Source: Chitinophaga filiformis (GTDB lineage: Bacteria > Bacteroidota > Bacteroidia > Chitinophagales > Chitinophagaceae). From it: 64,000 nt of DNA. The notes beneath the pieces are model-generated. The model was given only the letters and a program-made list of their open reading frames with translations. It did not search any database and was not told where the DNA came from. The stretch is taken from positions 1-64,000 of the forward strand of contig NZ_JAKIRP010000019.1 of the NCBI RefSeq assembly GCF_021646545.1, given 5' to 3'. The translations under genes and the position numbers were made by a program. This document shows positions 27,866 to 40,128 of this stretch, in pieces; the first letter of the stretch is position 1, and each line of letters begins with the position of its first letter.

Positions 27866-27980
27866 TTTTGAGACGCCCCTTTTTCAATTTTATATCGCTA
27901 TACCAGCCAATATGGTATATTATGTATTCGAAGGATATTTTTAGTATCAAAGTGATACTTTGGATGTCGATTTTAGGGTT

Positions 27981-29525
27981 TTAGGCGATCTTCTTCCTAA
28001 GATTGTGCGCCAGAGCTAATAAACCAGTTTCTATTTCCACTTTTTCGATTCCACGGAGCATAAATCTCCTAAAGTGGTGATTATGTTTGATGTTCCCAAA
28101 CACGGATTCCACATCACAACACCGTTGTTTGCGTTTGGCTATGCCTCGCTTTGTTTTTAATCGCTTATCTACCCGAGATTTTAGACGTATTAAGTTGTGA
28201 TTGATTTCGATCACCCTATTGCCTTTTGCCTTATGACATTGATCCCTTAGCCGGCAATATTTACAGCTTTCAGTTTCATATTTGGTAATTGTTTGCAGAT
28301 AACCTGTTTTTGTTGCCTTGGTGTGAGTTCCCACATTATGCATCGGTTTGCCTTTAGGGCATTCATATTGATCTTTGTTTTGGTCGTATGCTAATTTATC
28401 GGCTGAATATGGTTTCTTCTCTTTGTTACGCTTGCGTTGCTGTCTGTCAAACTGGTTATGTTTTACGTAAGCCGTGATCCGTTTGGATTCAAGCCATTGA
28501 TAGTTTTGTTCGCTGCCATAACCAGCGTCTGCTGTGATATTAGCTGGTTTAGCTTTGTAAGTCTTGATGTGTTGTTCAAGGTGAGTAATCAATGTGTTAG
28601 TGTCTGTACTCTGTTGGTGGAGGCTGTAGTTTACGATGTATTGATTATTGGTGCTTACTTGAACATTATAGGATGGTTTCAGTTGACCATTTTTCATATG
28701 ATCTTCTTTGAGCCGCATGAACGTCGCATCTGGATCCGTTTTGCTCATGCTGCTTCGGCCATCGCCTATCCGGGCTTCCTGCTGCTCATACTTGTCAAGT
28801 GCCGCCGGCCAGTGTTTACGCGCATAATTCAGCTTCTGCTTCACTTCCTTACTGACGGGCTTATCCTTCAATGCTTCATTTATTTTATCGATGGTTGCAG
28901 TCACTTTCTCTTTATCGATTTTATCAAAACCAGAAGGATCTGTATCATCCATCTCTGCTGCAGCTACCGACTGGGCATACTGCCATAGCTCATTTAACTG
29001 CTCCTTTATCTTCTCCCGGTTCCTCTTAATGGCATTTCCCCATACAAAGCTATATCGATTGGCGTTCGCCTCTATTTTGGTCCCGTCTGTATAAAGTTCT
29101 TTAAGACTTAGAAGTCCTTCCTCGCATAGTAGCAATACTACCTGGGTGAAAATAGGTTGTAACGTTTTCTGAAGACGCTTGCCGCGGAAGCGGTTAATAG
29201 TATTATGGTCAGGGGTGCTCATTCCACTTAACCACATATAATGTATATGCTGATTAACGGCATCTTCTATTTTACGACTACTATATATATTATTAATGTA
29301 GGAATAAACCAGGACCTTTAATAACATTCGAGGATGGTAGCTACTTGTCCCTCCTGGCTTGTACTGTTGCAGTAGCGTTGTAATATCCACCTTATCCAGA
29401 ATCTCATTCACGGTTCTGACTGGATGATTGGCTGGAATCAGATCATTTAGATCTGGTGGTAATAGCATCCCCTGATGTTGGTGATTGCTTTTAAATACAA
29501 CTGATAATGTTTTGCCTCTTGCCAT
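27981..29525 (-). CDS. IS1182-family transposase
   Basis: 514 residues, intact. The N-terminal domain (LLPPDLNDLIPANHPVRTVNEILD, GGTSSYHPRMLLKVLVYSY, SRKIEDAVNQHIHYMWLSG) is characteristic of the IS1182 group. DDE-type catalytic core elements are TDGTKIEANANRYSF, ITADAGYGSEQNY and the later C-terminal Glu-containing segment (CDVESVFGNIKHNHHFRRF). A Cys cluster (YECPKGKP ... CKYCRLRDQC) follows the core. It catalyses cut-and-paste movement of the surrounding 1.8-kb element. Confidence 0.9.
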   Translation of the reverse strand: MARGKTLSVVFKSNHQHQGMLLPPDLNDLIPANHPVRTVNEILDKVDITTLLQQYKPGGTSSYHPRMLLKVLVYSYINNIYSSRKIEDAVNQHIHYMWLSGMSTPDHNTINRFRGKRLQKTLQPIFTQVVLLLCEEGLLSLKELYTDGTKIEANANRYSFVWGNAIKRNREKIKEQLNELWQYAQSVAAAEMDDTDPSGFDKIDKEKVTATIDKINEALKDKPVSKEVKQKLNYARKHWPAALDKYEQQEARIGDGRSSMSKTDPDATFMRLKEDHMKNGQLKPSYNVQVSTNNQYIVNYSLHQQSTDTNTLITHLEQHIKTYKAKPANITADAGYGSEQNYQWLESKRITAYVKHNQFDRQQRKRNKEKKPYSADKLAYDQNKDQYECPKGKPMHNVGTHTKATKTGYLQTITKYETESCKYCRLRDQCHKAKGNRVIEINHNLIRLKSRVDKRLKTKRGIAKRKQRCCDVESVFGNIKHNHHFRRFMLRGIEKVEIETGLLALAHNLRKKIA

Positions 29526-29615
29526 ACTCCCTATAACACAATAAGCATCATTTGGTTAACAAAAAGGCGCCTTTTATTAGAAAAAACTCCATAAAAAAAG
29601 GGCCTGTCCCAATTA

Positions 29616-29638
29616 CTTTTGAGACAGCCCCATCTTTT
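29616..29638 (-). repeat. Inverted repeat of the IS element, transposase-5' side
   Basis: Exact reverse complement of 27843-27865. Together with 29600-29610 (GGGCCTGTCCC) it can form an imperfect hairpin. Confidence 0.9.
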
Positions 29639-29753
29639 TTTGTTGCATCTCCCCTCTCGGCAGATCACTATTCTCTCTCTTTTCAATACCTGTATTTTTA
29701 TCGGACTACCACATTTCTTAAAAATGGCCTATTCAGATCAGCCACATATTGCC

Positions 29754-29761
29754 TACTTTTG
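29754..29761 (+). promoter_or_regulatory. Possible -7 promoter box of the AAA ATPase gene
   Basis: TACTTTTG is an exact match to TAnnTTTG, 76 bases before the ATG at 29837. No good -33 TTTG is present at the expected distance. Confidence 0.35.
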
Positions 29762-29836
29762 CCTGCTTTATAGGAACGCGATCCTATTAGGGACAATAAA
29801 ACGGCTTAATATATAACAGGTTATTTTGCTAGACTA

Positions 29837-30562
29837 ATGAACATATTTGATCTTCTGATTAACGACAAAGAGCAGGTATCATTCAATGATGTATTTCTTG
29901 AAGAAACCAACAGGCAGAAAATTGTACAGCTCATCAAAGAGCACACCTATATAGAGGAATTACACCGTTACGGGCTACCGGCAGACAATAAAATACTGCT
30001 TCACGGCAGTTCCGGCTGTGGTAAAACAATGACTGCCAAAGCCATTGCGCAAGCCCTGGGCAGGAACATACTGATACTTAACCTAAGCAATATAGTTAGT
30101 TCACGTATCGGTGAAACATCACAGCATATTAAGCAGGTGTTTGACAAAGCAGGCAGGGAAAATGCGGTGCTGTTCCTGGATGAATTTGACCAGATAGGAA
30201 AAGCAAGAGGAAATGACGATAAAGACGTGGGCGAAATGCGAAGGCTGGTAAATACACTCATACAACTGATAGATTATTATCCGGAAAAGGCCCTGCTGTT
30301 ATGCGCCACTAACCATGCTGAAATTATCGACACCGCGCTGTTACGACGCTTTCAGCTGAGGATTGAGTTTGAACTACCGGCGACTGAAATACTCGATGGG
30401 TATTATGATAAATTATTGTCCCGTTTTCCAATACACATGCAGGACATAGAACGCAGATACAATATATCATTTGCTGAAGCAAGAGATTATTCATTTACGA
30501 GTATCAAAACCAGATTAATAGCGGAACTGGAGGCGAGACAGGAGCTCAGTACATCAAATTGA
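29837..30562 (+). CDS. Small AAA-family ATPase
   Basis: 241 residues, cytosolic. Walker A GSSGCGKT (57-64), Walker B VLFLDEFD (111-118), sensor-1 Asn in LLCATNH (near 159) and the arginine-finger region ALLRRF (168-172) are all present. The protein is a single ATPase domain with a short N-terminal helical segment, so it resembles the compact AAA proteins that often act with a partner protease or effector. No partner gene is adjacent: the IS element lies upstream and a molybdenum enzyme downstream. Role unknown. Confidence 0.75.
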   Translation: MNIFDLLINDKEQVSFNDVFLEETNRQKIVQLIKEHTYIEELHRYGLPADNKILLHGSSGCGKTMTAKAIAQALGRNILILNLSNIVSSRIGETSQHIKQVFDKAGRENAVLFLDEFDQIGKARGNDDKDVGEMRRLVNTLIQLIDYYPEKALLLCATNHAEIIDTALLRRFQLRIEFELPATEILDGYYDKLLSRFPIHMQDIERRYNISFAEARDYSFTSIKTRLIAELEARQELSTSN

Positions 30563-30637
30563 TCCTGGAGAAATATTCCGCCTTGCCATTACCCACTTAT
30601 TCTTTATATTGAATGTGGCTATCAAAACCCATTCACT

Positions 30638-32806
30638 ATGGATCAGTCCAGAAGAGATTTCCTGAAAACAGCCGGCTGCCTGACAATAGGGTTCTCCTTC
30701 AGCGCTCCTTACATTGCAGGTTCCGCCTTACCACTGCAGGAGTTACCCGGTTCTCTTAAAAGATATCCAAACATAGACGCCTGGCTTGAGGTACTGGCCA
30801 ATGGCAGCGTACGTGTATTTACCGGCAAAATAGAGCTGGGACAAGGTCTTGGTATTGCTATTGCCCAGGTAGCAGCAGAAGAGCTGGACCTTGACCTTGA
30901 TAAAGTGAGCGTTTCCCTGGCAGAGACCGGCGTAACGCCTAATGAGTCATACACTGCCGGCAGCGCTTCCATTGAAACCAGTGCTATGTCTGTGCGTTAT
31001 GCCGCCGCAGCTGCAAGGCAACAACTGCTGCAGCTGGCTGCTACCCGCCTAGGCGTACAGGCGCAAGAACTGGAAATGGCAGACGGTAAGATCTCTGCAA
31101 AGAACCAAAATCGTGCGCTTACGTTTGCCGAAGTGCTGGATGGAAAAAAGCTAAGCGGTGAGATCAGGATGCCGGTACCATTGAAAGCGAAAAAAGATTA
31201 TCGTATCTCTGGAAAGCCGGTTCACCGGCAAGACCTTGCTGCTATGCTCAGTGGTGGTCCCCTTTTTGTACATGACCTGCGCTTCCCGGGTATGTTACAT
31301 GCACGCATAGTACGCCCTCCTGTTTATGAAGCCAGACTGGAAAGCTTCAATGAGCAGCCGGTAAAAGCACGGGTACCAGGACTGCAAAAAGTAGTCGTTA
31401 ATGGCAGTTTCCTGGCTGTTATTGCCAACGGCGAATACCCAGCCATACAGGCCCAGAAGATACTGTCAGAAAATACAAAATGGTCGCAGGCAAAACCGTT
31501 GGAGGGCGGGAAAGAACTCGCCGCTTATCTGAAACAATTACCTGTTCAGTCGCAGACCGTAGATCAAAAAGGAGAGCAGCTCTCAGGTACAGCTACGGTG
31601 CGGGCAAGCTATTTCAAACCGTATATCATGCATGGGGCTACAGGTCCCTCCTGCGCAGTGGCGCTATATCAGGATAACCAATTGCATATCTGGACCCATA
31701 GCCAGGGTGTATATCCGCTGAGGGAATCGCTCAAAGAGCTGCTGCAGCTACCGGCAGAACGTATTCATGTCAAAGGTGTACCCGGGGCTGGCTGTTATGG
31801 TCATAACGGCGCTGATGATGTAGCTGCAGAAGCTGCGCTGCTGGCTATACAATTGCCCGGAAAACATATACGCCTGCAATGGTCAAGACAGGAAGAACAC
31901 GGCTGGGAACCCTACGGCAGCGCCATGCTGATGGAAGCAGCAGCTATATTGAGCTCCAATGGAAAGATCAGCCATTGGCGATACGCCTTATGGTCAGATA
32001 CGCACAGCACCAGACCCGGTGGCAAGGCATCAAATCTCTTACCTTCATGGTACATTGAAAAGCCATTCCCCCGGCCAGGCGACGGATACAGTGGTGGTGC
32101 ATACAGGAACTCAGCACCTTATTATAACTTTCCGAACCTCGATGTAAAGTCGCATTCCTTCAAAGGCCCATTGCGTGTGTCTGCGCTTCGCAGCCTGGGC
32201 GCCTTCGGTAACATTTTCGCGATCGAGTCTTTCATGGAAGAATTGGCGGTAGCAGCGAAGAAGGATCCGTATGAGTTCCGGCTCATGCACCTGGAAGATA
32301 AGCGCGCTGTTGCAGTAGTGGAAAAACTGAAAGAGATAGTGCCCTCAGCTCCCGGGGGCAATGGCAGCGGGATCGGCATCGCGTTTGCCCGTTATAAGAA
32401 CACTGCTGCCTATGCGGCTGTTGCTGCGCAGGTACAGGTAAAAGACGGGGTAGTGAAAATACTGCAGATGTGGGCAGTGATAGATGCGGGTGAGATCATT
32501 AATCCCGACGGCATCCGGAACCAGACGGAAGGAGGCCTGGTGCAGGCCGCCAGCTGGACACTGCGGGAGCAGGTAAAGTATGATACCCGGATCACCAGTA
32601 AAGACTGGATCAGTTATCCGGTACTGCCTTTTGGACAGGTACCTGTAGTGGAGGTGGCACTGATAGATCGTCCTGATGAGGAACCACTCGGCGCCGGCGA
32701 AGCTGTACAGGGTCCTGCAGGAGCAGCCATCGCCAATGCCGTCTACTATGCCACGGGCATCCGCGTGCGGGACCTGCCTATACTGCCGGAAAAGCTGTTA
32801 CGCTAA
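30638..32806 (+). CDS. Molybdopterin-binding large subunit, xanthine dehydrogenase/isoquinoline oxidoreductase type
   Basis: 722 residues with a twin-arginine signal (SRRDFLKTAG) for folded export. Domain order fits the beta subunit of IorAB-like enzymes: an N-terminal a/b hammerhead-type region (VFTGKIELGQGLGIAIAQVAAEELDLDLDKV) and molybdenum-cofactor-binding segments (GVPGAGCYGHNGADDVAAEAALLA, LRVSALRSLGAFGNIFAIESFMEELA). The C-terminal GAGEAVQGPAGAAIANAVY carries the expected catalytic Glu. Predicted periplasmic hydroxylation of an N-heterocycle or aldehyde. The usual 2Fe-2S small subunit gene is not next to it in this window. Confidence 0.8.
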   Translation: MDQSRRDFLKTAGCLTIGFSFSAPYIAGSALPLQELPGSLKRYPNIDAWLEVLANGSVRVFTGKIELGQGLGIAIAQVAAEELDLDLDKVSVSLAETGVTPNESYTAGSASIETSAMSVRYAAAAARQQLLQLAATRLGVQAQELEMADGKISAKNQNRALTFAEVLDGKKLSGEIRMPVPLKAKKDYRISGKPVHRQDLAAMLSGGPLFVHDLRFPGMLHARIVRPPVYEARLESFNEQPVKARVPGLQKVVVNGSFLAVIANGEYPAIQAQKILSENTKWSQAKPLEGGKELAAYLKQLPVQSQTVDQKGEQLSGTATVRASYFKPYIMHGATGPSCAVALYQDNQLHIWTHSQGVYPLRESLKELLQLPAERIHVKGVPGAGCYGHNGADDVAAEAALLAIQLPGKHIRLQWSRQEEHGWEPYGSAMLMEAAAILSSNGKISHWRYALWSDTHSTRPGGKASNLLPSWYIEKPFPRPGDGYSGGAYRNSAPYYNFPNLDVKSHSFKGPLRVSALRSLGAFGNIFAIESFMEELAVAAKKDPYEFRLMHLEDKRAVAVVEKLKEIVPSAPGGNGSGIGIAFARYKNTAAYAAVAAQVQVKDGVVKILQMWAVIDAGEIINPDGIRNQTEGGLVQAASWTLREQVKYDTRITSKDWISYPVLPFGQVPVVEVALIDRPDEEPLGAGEAVQGPAGAAIANAVYYATGIRVRDLPILPEKLLR

Positions 32807-32917
32807 CTCGTTTATCAACACCCAAAAGCCACCCACGAGTACACTGGCGCAGGTAAGCAAGTATTCAGGGAGGCTATCGAAGCAACGGCCGCGATCCTGA
32901 AAAAACAGCAACGACGG

Positions 32918-34717
32918 CTATTTCATCGGACCGGCAGCACGTACCTTTTTGATCTCTTCGTAGGTAAAAGCGCTGTCCTTCTGATTAAAGCGCTTGTTGA
33001 CATAAGTGAGTATTGAGGCCACCGCATAATCATCCAGGAAATCGCCGTGTGCAGGCATCACACCATTGTACGTCTTGCCGTTCACTTTGATCTCTCCCTG
33101 CAGGCCGTACAACACTATTCTGATCAATTGTTCCCGGTTGCCGCTTACAAATTCAGAACCCGCCAGCGGCGGATAGCGGTTATTATCCCCTTTACCGTCA
33201 CGCTGATGACAACTGGTGCAATAGGTATTATAAAGCATATTGCCATGCATCTCTCCTCCCCTGCCGAGGTTATCCTTTACTTCGTCGGGCGTCTTTATGT
33301 AAGAACGCGACTTACGGGCTTCCATCGCTACCAGTTGTGCTTCGCCAAACCGTGCTTTGTCTCCTTTATACATCACCCGCCATATCTTACCTTTATTGGA
33401 TTCTGAAATATACAGCGAGCCGTCTGGCCCCTCAGCAAGGCCCATTGGACGGTACAAGGCATCGCTTGTATTTACCACAGTATCCACGCCGGTAAAACCA
33501 TCTGCAAACACTTCCCATTTACCGGTAGGCTTCCCGTTTTCAAAAGGAGCGAAACATACGATGTACCCCGCCTGGGGATAAGGGGACCGGTCCGTTGAGC
33601 CGTGAAAGGCAATGAAAACACCTTTCCTGTAACGCTCAGGAAACTGACTGCCCCTGTAGAACAACAGCTCCATAGGCGCCCAATGGCCCGGGAAACCCAT
33701 GACCGGCACATCAAACTTAGCCGCTCTCCCAATGATCTTACCATCGCCGCCATATCCCGGCTGCAGCATGTTCTTACCCAGCATGTGATCGAAGTAGGCA
33801 TAAGGCCATCCGAAGTCCGATCCTTCCGTCACCTTCAGGAGGGGCTCTGATGGCAATACTGCTGCCTGCCATGAGGTGAACACATCAGGGTACCGGGTAT
33901 GAAAATTATCTATCCCATTCATAACTGCATACAGGCAATCATCGTCCTGGTTCCATACAATACCCAATACACTCCGGATGCCGGTAGCGTATTTATAGCC
34001 ATCTTTCTGTGTCTGTCCTTCTTTGTCGGCATCAAAACGCCATATCCCTCCATGCCATTCAAGATCAGGAGCAGGGTCAAGGCCTTTACCACCTGGCATT
34101 CCCCCCGGCCCCGCTTTTGCAACATCCTGTGCAGCATCTGTTGGCGCACCGAATGGCACATACATATTACCCCGGTTATCAAATGCCATGGGTTTGGCCG
34201 TATGCCAATGCCGCTCAACATGCTCATCTTCATCAGTAAGGATGATCTCCCTTTTGCTGTCTGGAATAAGTTGCCCCTCTTTTAATTTATTCCTGAACAC
34301 CTCGCGGAGCGTAGAGGTGTACAGGTAGCCCTTATGGATCACCATCCCAACGGGTAGTCCTCCTTCATCTTTATAGTCACCGAAATAGGCAATGACATCA
34401 GCCTTCCCATCATTGTCAGCATCCCGGAGGCCCACCGTTCCTCCTCCCCCTTTCATGATATCGTTATAGACAAGCTTTACGTAGATGTCGCCATTATCAT
34501 TTACTGCGATATGCCTGCCCCGGCCAATGCTGTCTGCCACTACTACCGCTTCGAAATTCCCGGGCAGTATTAATCCGCCATTGTCCGGATCTCCCGGTGG
34601 CAGTACTGCCGGCGGCTTACTTTTACATTGAAATACATTGATAGCGATACAAGCTAGAAAACACCATTTAATGAAGTGAGGACGGTATACCAGGAAAGGA
34701 AAGGAGGACTTGCGCAT
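32918..34717 (-). CDS. Sorbosone dehydrogenase-like beta-propeller with C-terminal cytochrome c, lipoprotein
   Basis: About 599 residues from the ATG at 34717 (MRKSS). A lipoprotein-like N-terminus ends near NVFQC. The body is a PQQ-type sugar dehydrogenase/sorbosone dehydrogenase propeller (GRGRHIAVNDNGDIYVKL, DADNDGKADVIAYFGD, VEGHW-like repeats, RPMGLAEGPDGSLYISES). It ends in a cytochrome c domain with CTSCH haem-binding motif and a distal Met candidate (NGVMPAHGDF). Predicted periplasmic oxidation of a sugar or alcohol with electrons passed to its own haem. It is convergent with the molybdenum enzyme, 112 bases apart, so a shared electron chain is possible but unproven. Confidence 0.8.
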   Translation of the reverse strand: MRKSSFPFLVYRPHFIKWCFLACIAINVFQCKSKPPAVLPPGDPDNGGLILPGNFEAVVVADSIGRGRHIAVNDNGDIYVKLVYNDIMKGGGGTVGLRDADNDGKADVIAYFGDYKDEGGLPVGMVIHKGYLYTSTLREVFRNKLKEGQLIPDSKREIILTDEDEHVERHWHTAKPMAFDNRGNMYVPFGAPTDAAQDVAKAGPGGMPGGKGLDPAPDLEWHGGIWRFDADKEGQTQKDGYKYATGIRSVLGIVWNQDDDCLYAVMNGIDNFHTRYPDVFTSWQAAVLPSEPLLKVTEGSDFGWPYAYFDHMLGKNMLQPGYGGDGKIIGRAAKFDVPVMGFPGHWAPMELLFYRGSQFPERYRKGVFIAFHGSTDRSPYPQAGYIVCFAPFENGKPTGKWEVFADGFTGVDTVVNTSDALYRPMGLAEGPDGSLYISESNKGKIWRVMYKGDKARFGEAQLVAMEARKSRSYIKTPDEVKDNLGRGGEMHGNMLYNTYCTSCHQRDGKGDNNRYPPLAGSEFVSGNREQLIRIVLYGLQGEIKVNGKTYNGVMPAHGDFLDDYAVASILTYVNKRFNQKDSAFTYEEIKKVRAAGPMK

Positions 34718-35048
34718 GATCTTTACGTTTTGATATAAAATCAAAAAAGGGAACCCTCATTTATACTAATATACGGAATCTGTCTGCTTTAATATGAATA
34801 TCAAATTAATTAGTGAGCGGCGTATTACAGCTCCTGGCCCACCGGCGGATAGCTGATGTAACCAGGACTAAAATTATCAGGAAGATGTGTAAAAGGGCAG
34901 CGATAGCATGCAAGTCAAAATATATTTCTTATCGGAACATGAAAAGATCGAATATATTAACCCTGTTTGATCAGATTTTAAATAATAATTTTACCGGCTT
35001 ATCCGGAGTACCTGCACTCCATTTTTTAATAAAACCCAATTTAACGCT
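34718..35048. other. Divergent intergenic region, 331 bp
   Basis: AT-rich spacer between the sorbosone dehydrogenase and UvrA-like genes. It must hold both promoters, but no convincing TTTG/TAnnTTTG pair was found. No gene is supported. Confidence 0.4.
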
Positions 35049-37301
35049 ATGACCCAGGAATACATCGAAATACGCGGCGCACGGGAAAATAATTTGAAAA
35101 ATGTGGATGTTCGTTTGCCCAAGAGAAAGATTAACATCTTTACCGGCGTATCTGGTTCAGGAAAATCTTCTATTGTTTTTGACACCATTGCCAATGAAGC
35201 ACAAAGGCAATTGTATGAGAACTTTAGTATGTTTATCCGGAACCTGCTGCCTCGTTATCCACAGCCGAATGCTGATGCTATAGAAAAACTGAGCATGGCC
35301 ATTATCGTTGATCAGAAGCGGCTGGGAGGTGGCTCCCATTCTACAATGGGCACTGTAACTGACATATCACCGGTACTACGGCTGTTGTTCTCAAGAATAG
35401 GACAACCTTTTGTAGGATATTCAAATGTATTTTCCTTTAATGACCCACAGGGTATGTGTCCGGAATGTAACGGATTGGGACAGAAGCTGGGATTTGACGG
35501 AACGAAATTCTATGATCCTGATAAGTCTTTAAAGGAAGGCGCCTTACAGGTGCCTGGTTTCGCCAGCTGGGAAAAAGACATGTATGCTAACACTGGTTAT
35601 TTTGATGTCGATAAGAAGCTGCGCGATTATACACCAGAGGAAATGAATCTGCTGCTTTACAGTCCTCCTACCAAGTTTAAGCTGCAAATAGGTAATGGTA
35701 CGATGAACGCCACCTTCATGGGCATTATCGAAAAATTCAACCGTTCCTATATTAAACGGGACCTTAAAACATTATCAGAACGTACGCAGAAAATGGTGTC
35801 TGCTTATCTGCACTATGGCCCATGTCCTTTATGCAAAGGCGCCCGGCTAAACCAGGAGGTGTTAAGTTGTAAAATAAACGGCCATAACATTGCATCATTG
35901 TCAGCCATGGAAGCTGAAGATTTAATTCCCTTCCTGCAGAAGATCAGCGACCCGGTAGCGCAGCCAATGGTAGAAACGCTTACAGAACGTCTGCAACACC
36001 TGGTCGATATGGGATTAGGATATCTGAGCCTTGACAGGGCCACAGATACACTGTCCGGCGGAGAATCGCAGCGGGTAAAGATGGTGAAACATCTTGGCAG
36101 CAGCCTGATCGATGTCTTGTATATTTTTGATGAACCTAGTGTGGGATTACATCCCAGGGATGTGTACAGGCTTAATTCACTGCTTACCAAGCTGAGAGAT
36201 AAGGGAAATACGGTGATAGTAGTAGAGCATGATCCGGATGTTATCAGAATTGCAGATCACATAGTAGACGTGGGGCCAATGGCAGGCGCAAAAGGCGGGA
36301 ATATTATGTATGAAGGCAATCTGGCGGGCCTACTCAAATCGGACACACTTACCGGAAAGTACATGAACCATACATTTGCTATCAAAGAGCAATACCGGAA
36401 GGCTAAAGGACAGCTGGCTATTCATCAGGCATCTAATAATAACTTGCAAAATGTATCTGTTAATATTCCCATAGGAATATTGACCGTAGTTACCGGCGTA
36501 GCCGGCTCAGGCAAAAGTTCCCTGATACATCATGCTTTTCTGTCAAAGCACCCGGAGGCAATTGTAGTGGATCAGTCGGCTGTGGGCACTTCTTCAAGGT
36601 CTAATCCTGCTACTTATACCGGAGTGATGGACCTGATAAGAAAAGCATTTGCTACTGCCAATAATGTAAATGCAGCACTTTTCTCTTTCAACTCAAAAGG
36701 TGCCTGTGAGAATTGTCAGGGTACAGGTGTTATCTACACGGATCTCGCATTTTTAGAAGGTGTAAAAACACCTTGTGAGATATGTGAGGGGAAAAGGTAT
36801 AAAGAGGAAGTGCTTGCGTATAAATTAGATGGCAAAAACATTTCCCAGATACTGGAGATGACTGTTAAAGAGGCCAGCGAATTCTTCACTATAAAAGAAA
36901 TCTCGAAGAAACTCCAGACATTGATGGAAGTAGGCCTGGAATACCTGACACTGGGACAGCCATTAAGTACGCTCTCAGGCGGGGAATGCCAGCGTATCAA
37001 GCTGGCCAGTGAACTACATAAAAAAGGCAGCATCTATGTTATGGATGAACCAACTACAGGACTGCACATGTCTGACACAGGCCGCCTGATCTCTTTGATG
37101 GACCGCCTGGTAGACGGTGGTAATACGGTAATTGTGATCGAGCATAATCTGGATGTCATAAAAAATGCTGACTGGATCATAGATATGGGACCAGAAGGTG
37201 GCCATAACGGAGGCAAGGTGATTTTTGAAGGAACGCCGAAAGAATTGTGCAATCATGGCAGTTCACACACCGGTTATTATTTAAAACGGGCTTTAAGCTA
37301 A
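35049..37301 (+). CDS. uvrA: UvrA-like ATPase, short (UvrA2) type
   Basis: 750 residues, against about 940 for housekeeping UvrA. Two ABC ATPase halves are visible: Walker A GVSGSGKSS (33-41) and GVAGSGKSS in the second half; signatures LSGGESQR and LSGGECQR; Walker B IFDEPSVGLH and VMDEPTTGLH. Zinc-finger Cys pairs occur in both halves (CPECNGLG, CPLCKGARL, CENCQGTG, CEICEGKRY). The missing about 190 residues fit the UvrA2 class, which lacks the UvrB-interaction region and is linked in some bacteria to resistance to DNA-binding drugs. It is a single gene with a strong terminator. Confidence 0.85.
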   Translation: MTQEYIEIRGARENNLKNVDVRLPKRKINIFTGVSGSGKSSIVFDTIANEAQRQLYENFSMFIRNLLPRYPQPNADAIEKLSMAIIVDQKRLGGGSHSTMGTVTDISPVLRLLFSRIGQPFVGYSNVFSFNDPQGMCPECNGLGQKLGFDGTKFYDPDKSLKEGALQVPGFASWEKDMYANTGYFDVDKKLRDYTPEEMNLLLYSPPTKFKLQIGNGTMNATFMGIIEKFNRSYIKRDLKTLSERTQKMVSAYLHYGPCPLCKGARLNQEVLSCKINGHNIASLSAMEAEDLIPFLQKISDPVAQPMVETLTERLQHLVDMGLGYLSLDRATDTLSGGESQRVKMVKHLGSSLIDVLYIFDEPSVGLHPRDVYRLNSLLTKLRDKGNTVIVVEHDPDVIRIADHIVDVGPMAGAKGGNIMYEGNLAGLLKSDTLTGKYMNHTFAIKEQYRKAKGQLAIHQASNNNLQNVSVNIPIGILTVVTGVAGSGKSSLIHHAFLSKHPEAIVVDQSAVGTSSRSNPATYTGVMDLIRKAFATANNVNAALFSFNSKGACENCQGTGVIYTDLAFLEGVKTPCEICEGKRYKEEVLAYKLDGKNISQILEMTVKEASEFFTIKEISKKLQTLMEVGLEYLTLGQPLSTLSGGECQRIKLASELHKKGSIYVMDEPTTGLHMSDTGRLISLMDRLVDGGNTVIVIEHNLDVIKNADWIIDMGPEGGHNGGKVIFEGTPKELCNHGSSHTGYYLKRALS

Positions 37302-37360
37302 ACGTTTTCTTCAAGCAAAGCGGAACATTTTATTAATGTTGATCTGATAAAAACAATGAA

Positions 37361-37390
37361 GGGCTGTATCAAAAAATGATGCAGCCCCTT
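37361..37390. terminator. Hairpin terminator between convergent uvrA-like and rph-like genes
   Basis: GGGCTGTATCA pairs with TGATGCAGCCC (one T-G pair) around an A-rich loop, followed by CTTTCATT; on the other strand it is preceded by T-rich sequence. It lies 60 bases past the uvrA-like stop. Confidence 0.7.
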
Positions 37391-37474
37391 TCATTGGGTA
37401 CCTGATGGCGGTCAGGTAGTTGTTTAATCAGTTCTAATGCCTTTGTTTGTTATTGGTAAATGATCAGGCTTTTT

Positions 37475-40114
<2,640 letters not shown>

Positions 40115-40128
40115 TTACTTTTTTGCAA

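Larger units (their letters stand above)
27843..29638. mobile_element. IS1182-family insertion sequence
   Basis: About 1.8 kb bounded by perfect 23-bp inverted repeats at 27843-27865 and 29616-29638 (core GGGGCTGTCTCAAAAG). It contains a single intact transposase gene on the minus strand. Each end also folds on itself into a terminator-like hairpin. No clear target duplication is seen directly outside the repeats. The intact transposase and perfect repeats suggest a recent, possibly active, insertion between the GH114 gene and the AAA ATPase gene. Confidence 0.9.

Noticed and set aside
28437-28988. 183-codon frame inside the transposase gene
   Set aside because: Opposite-strand shadow of the intact transposase.
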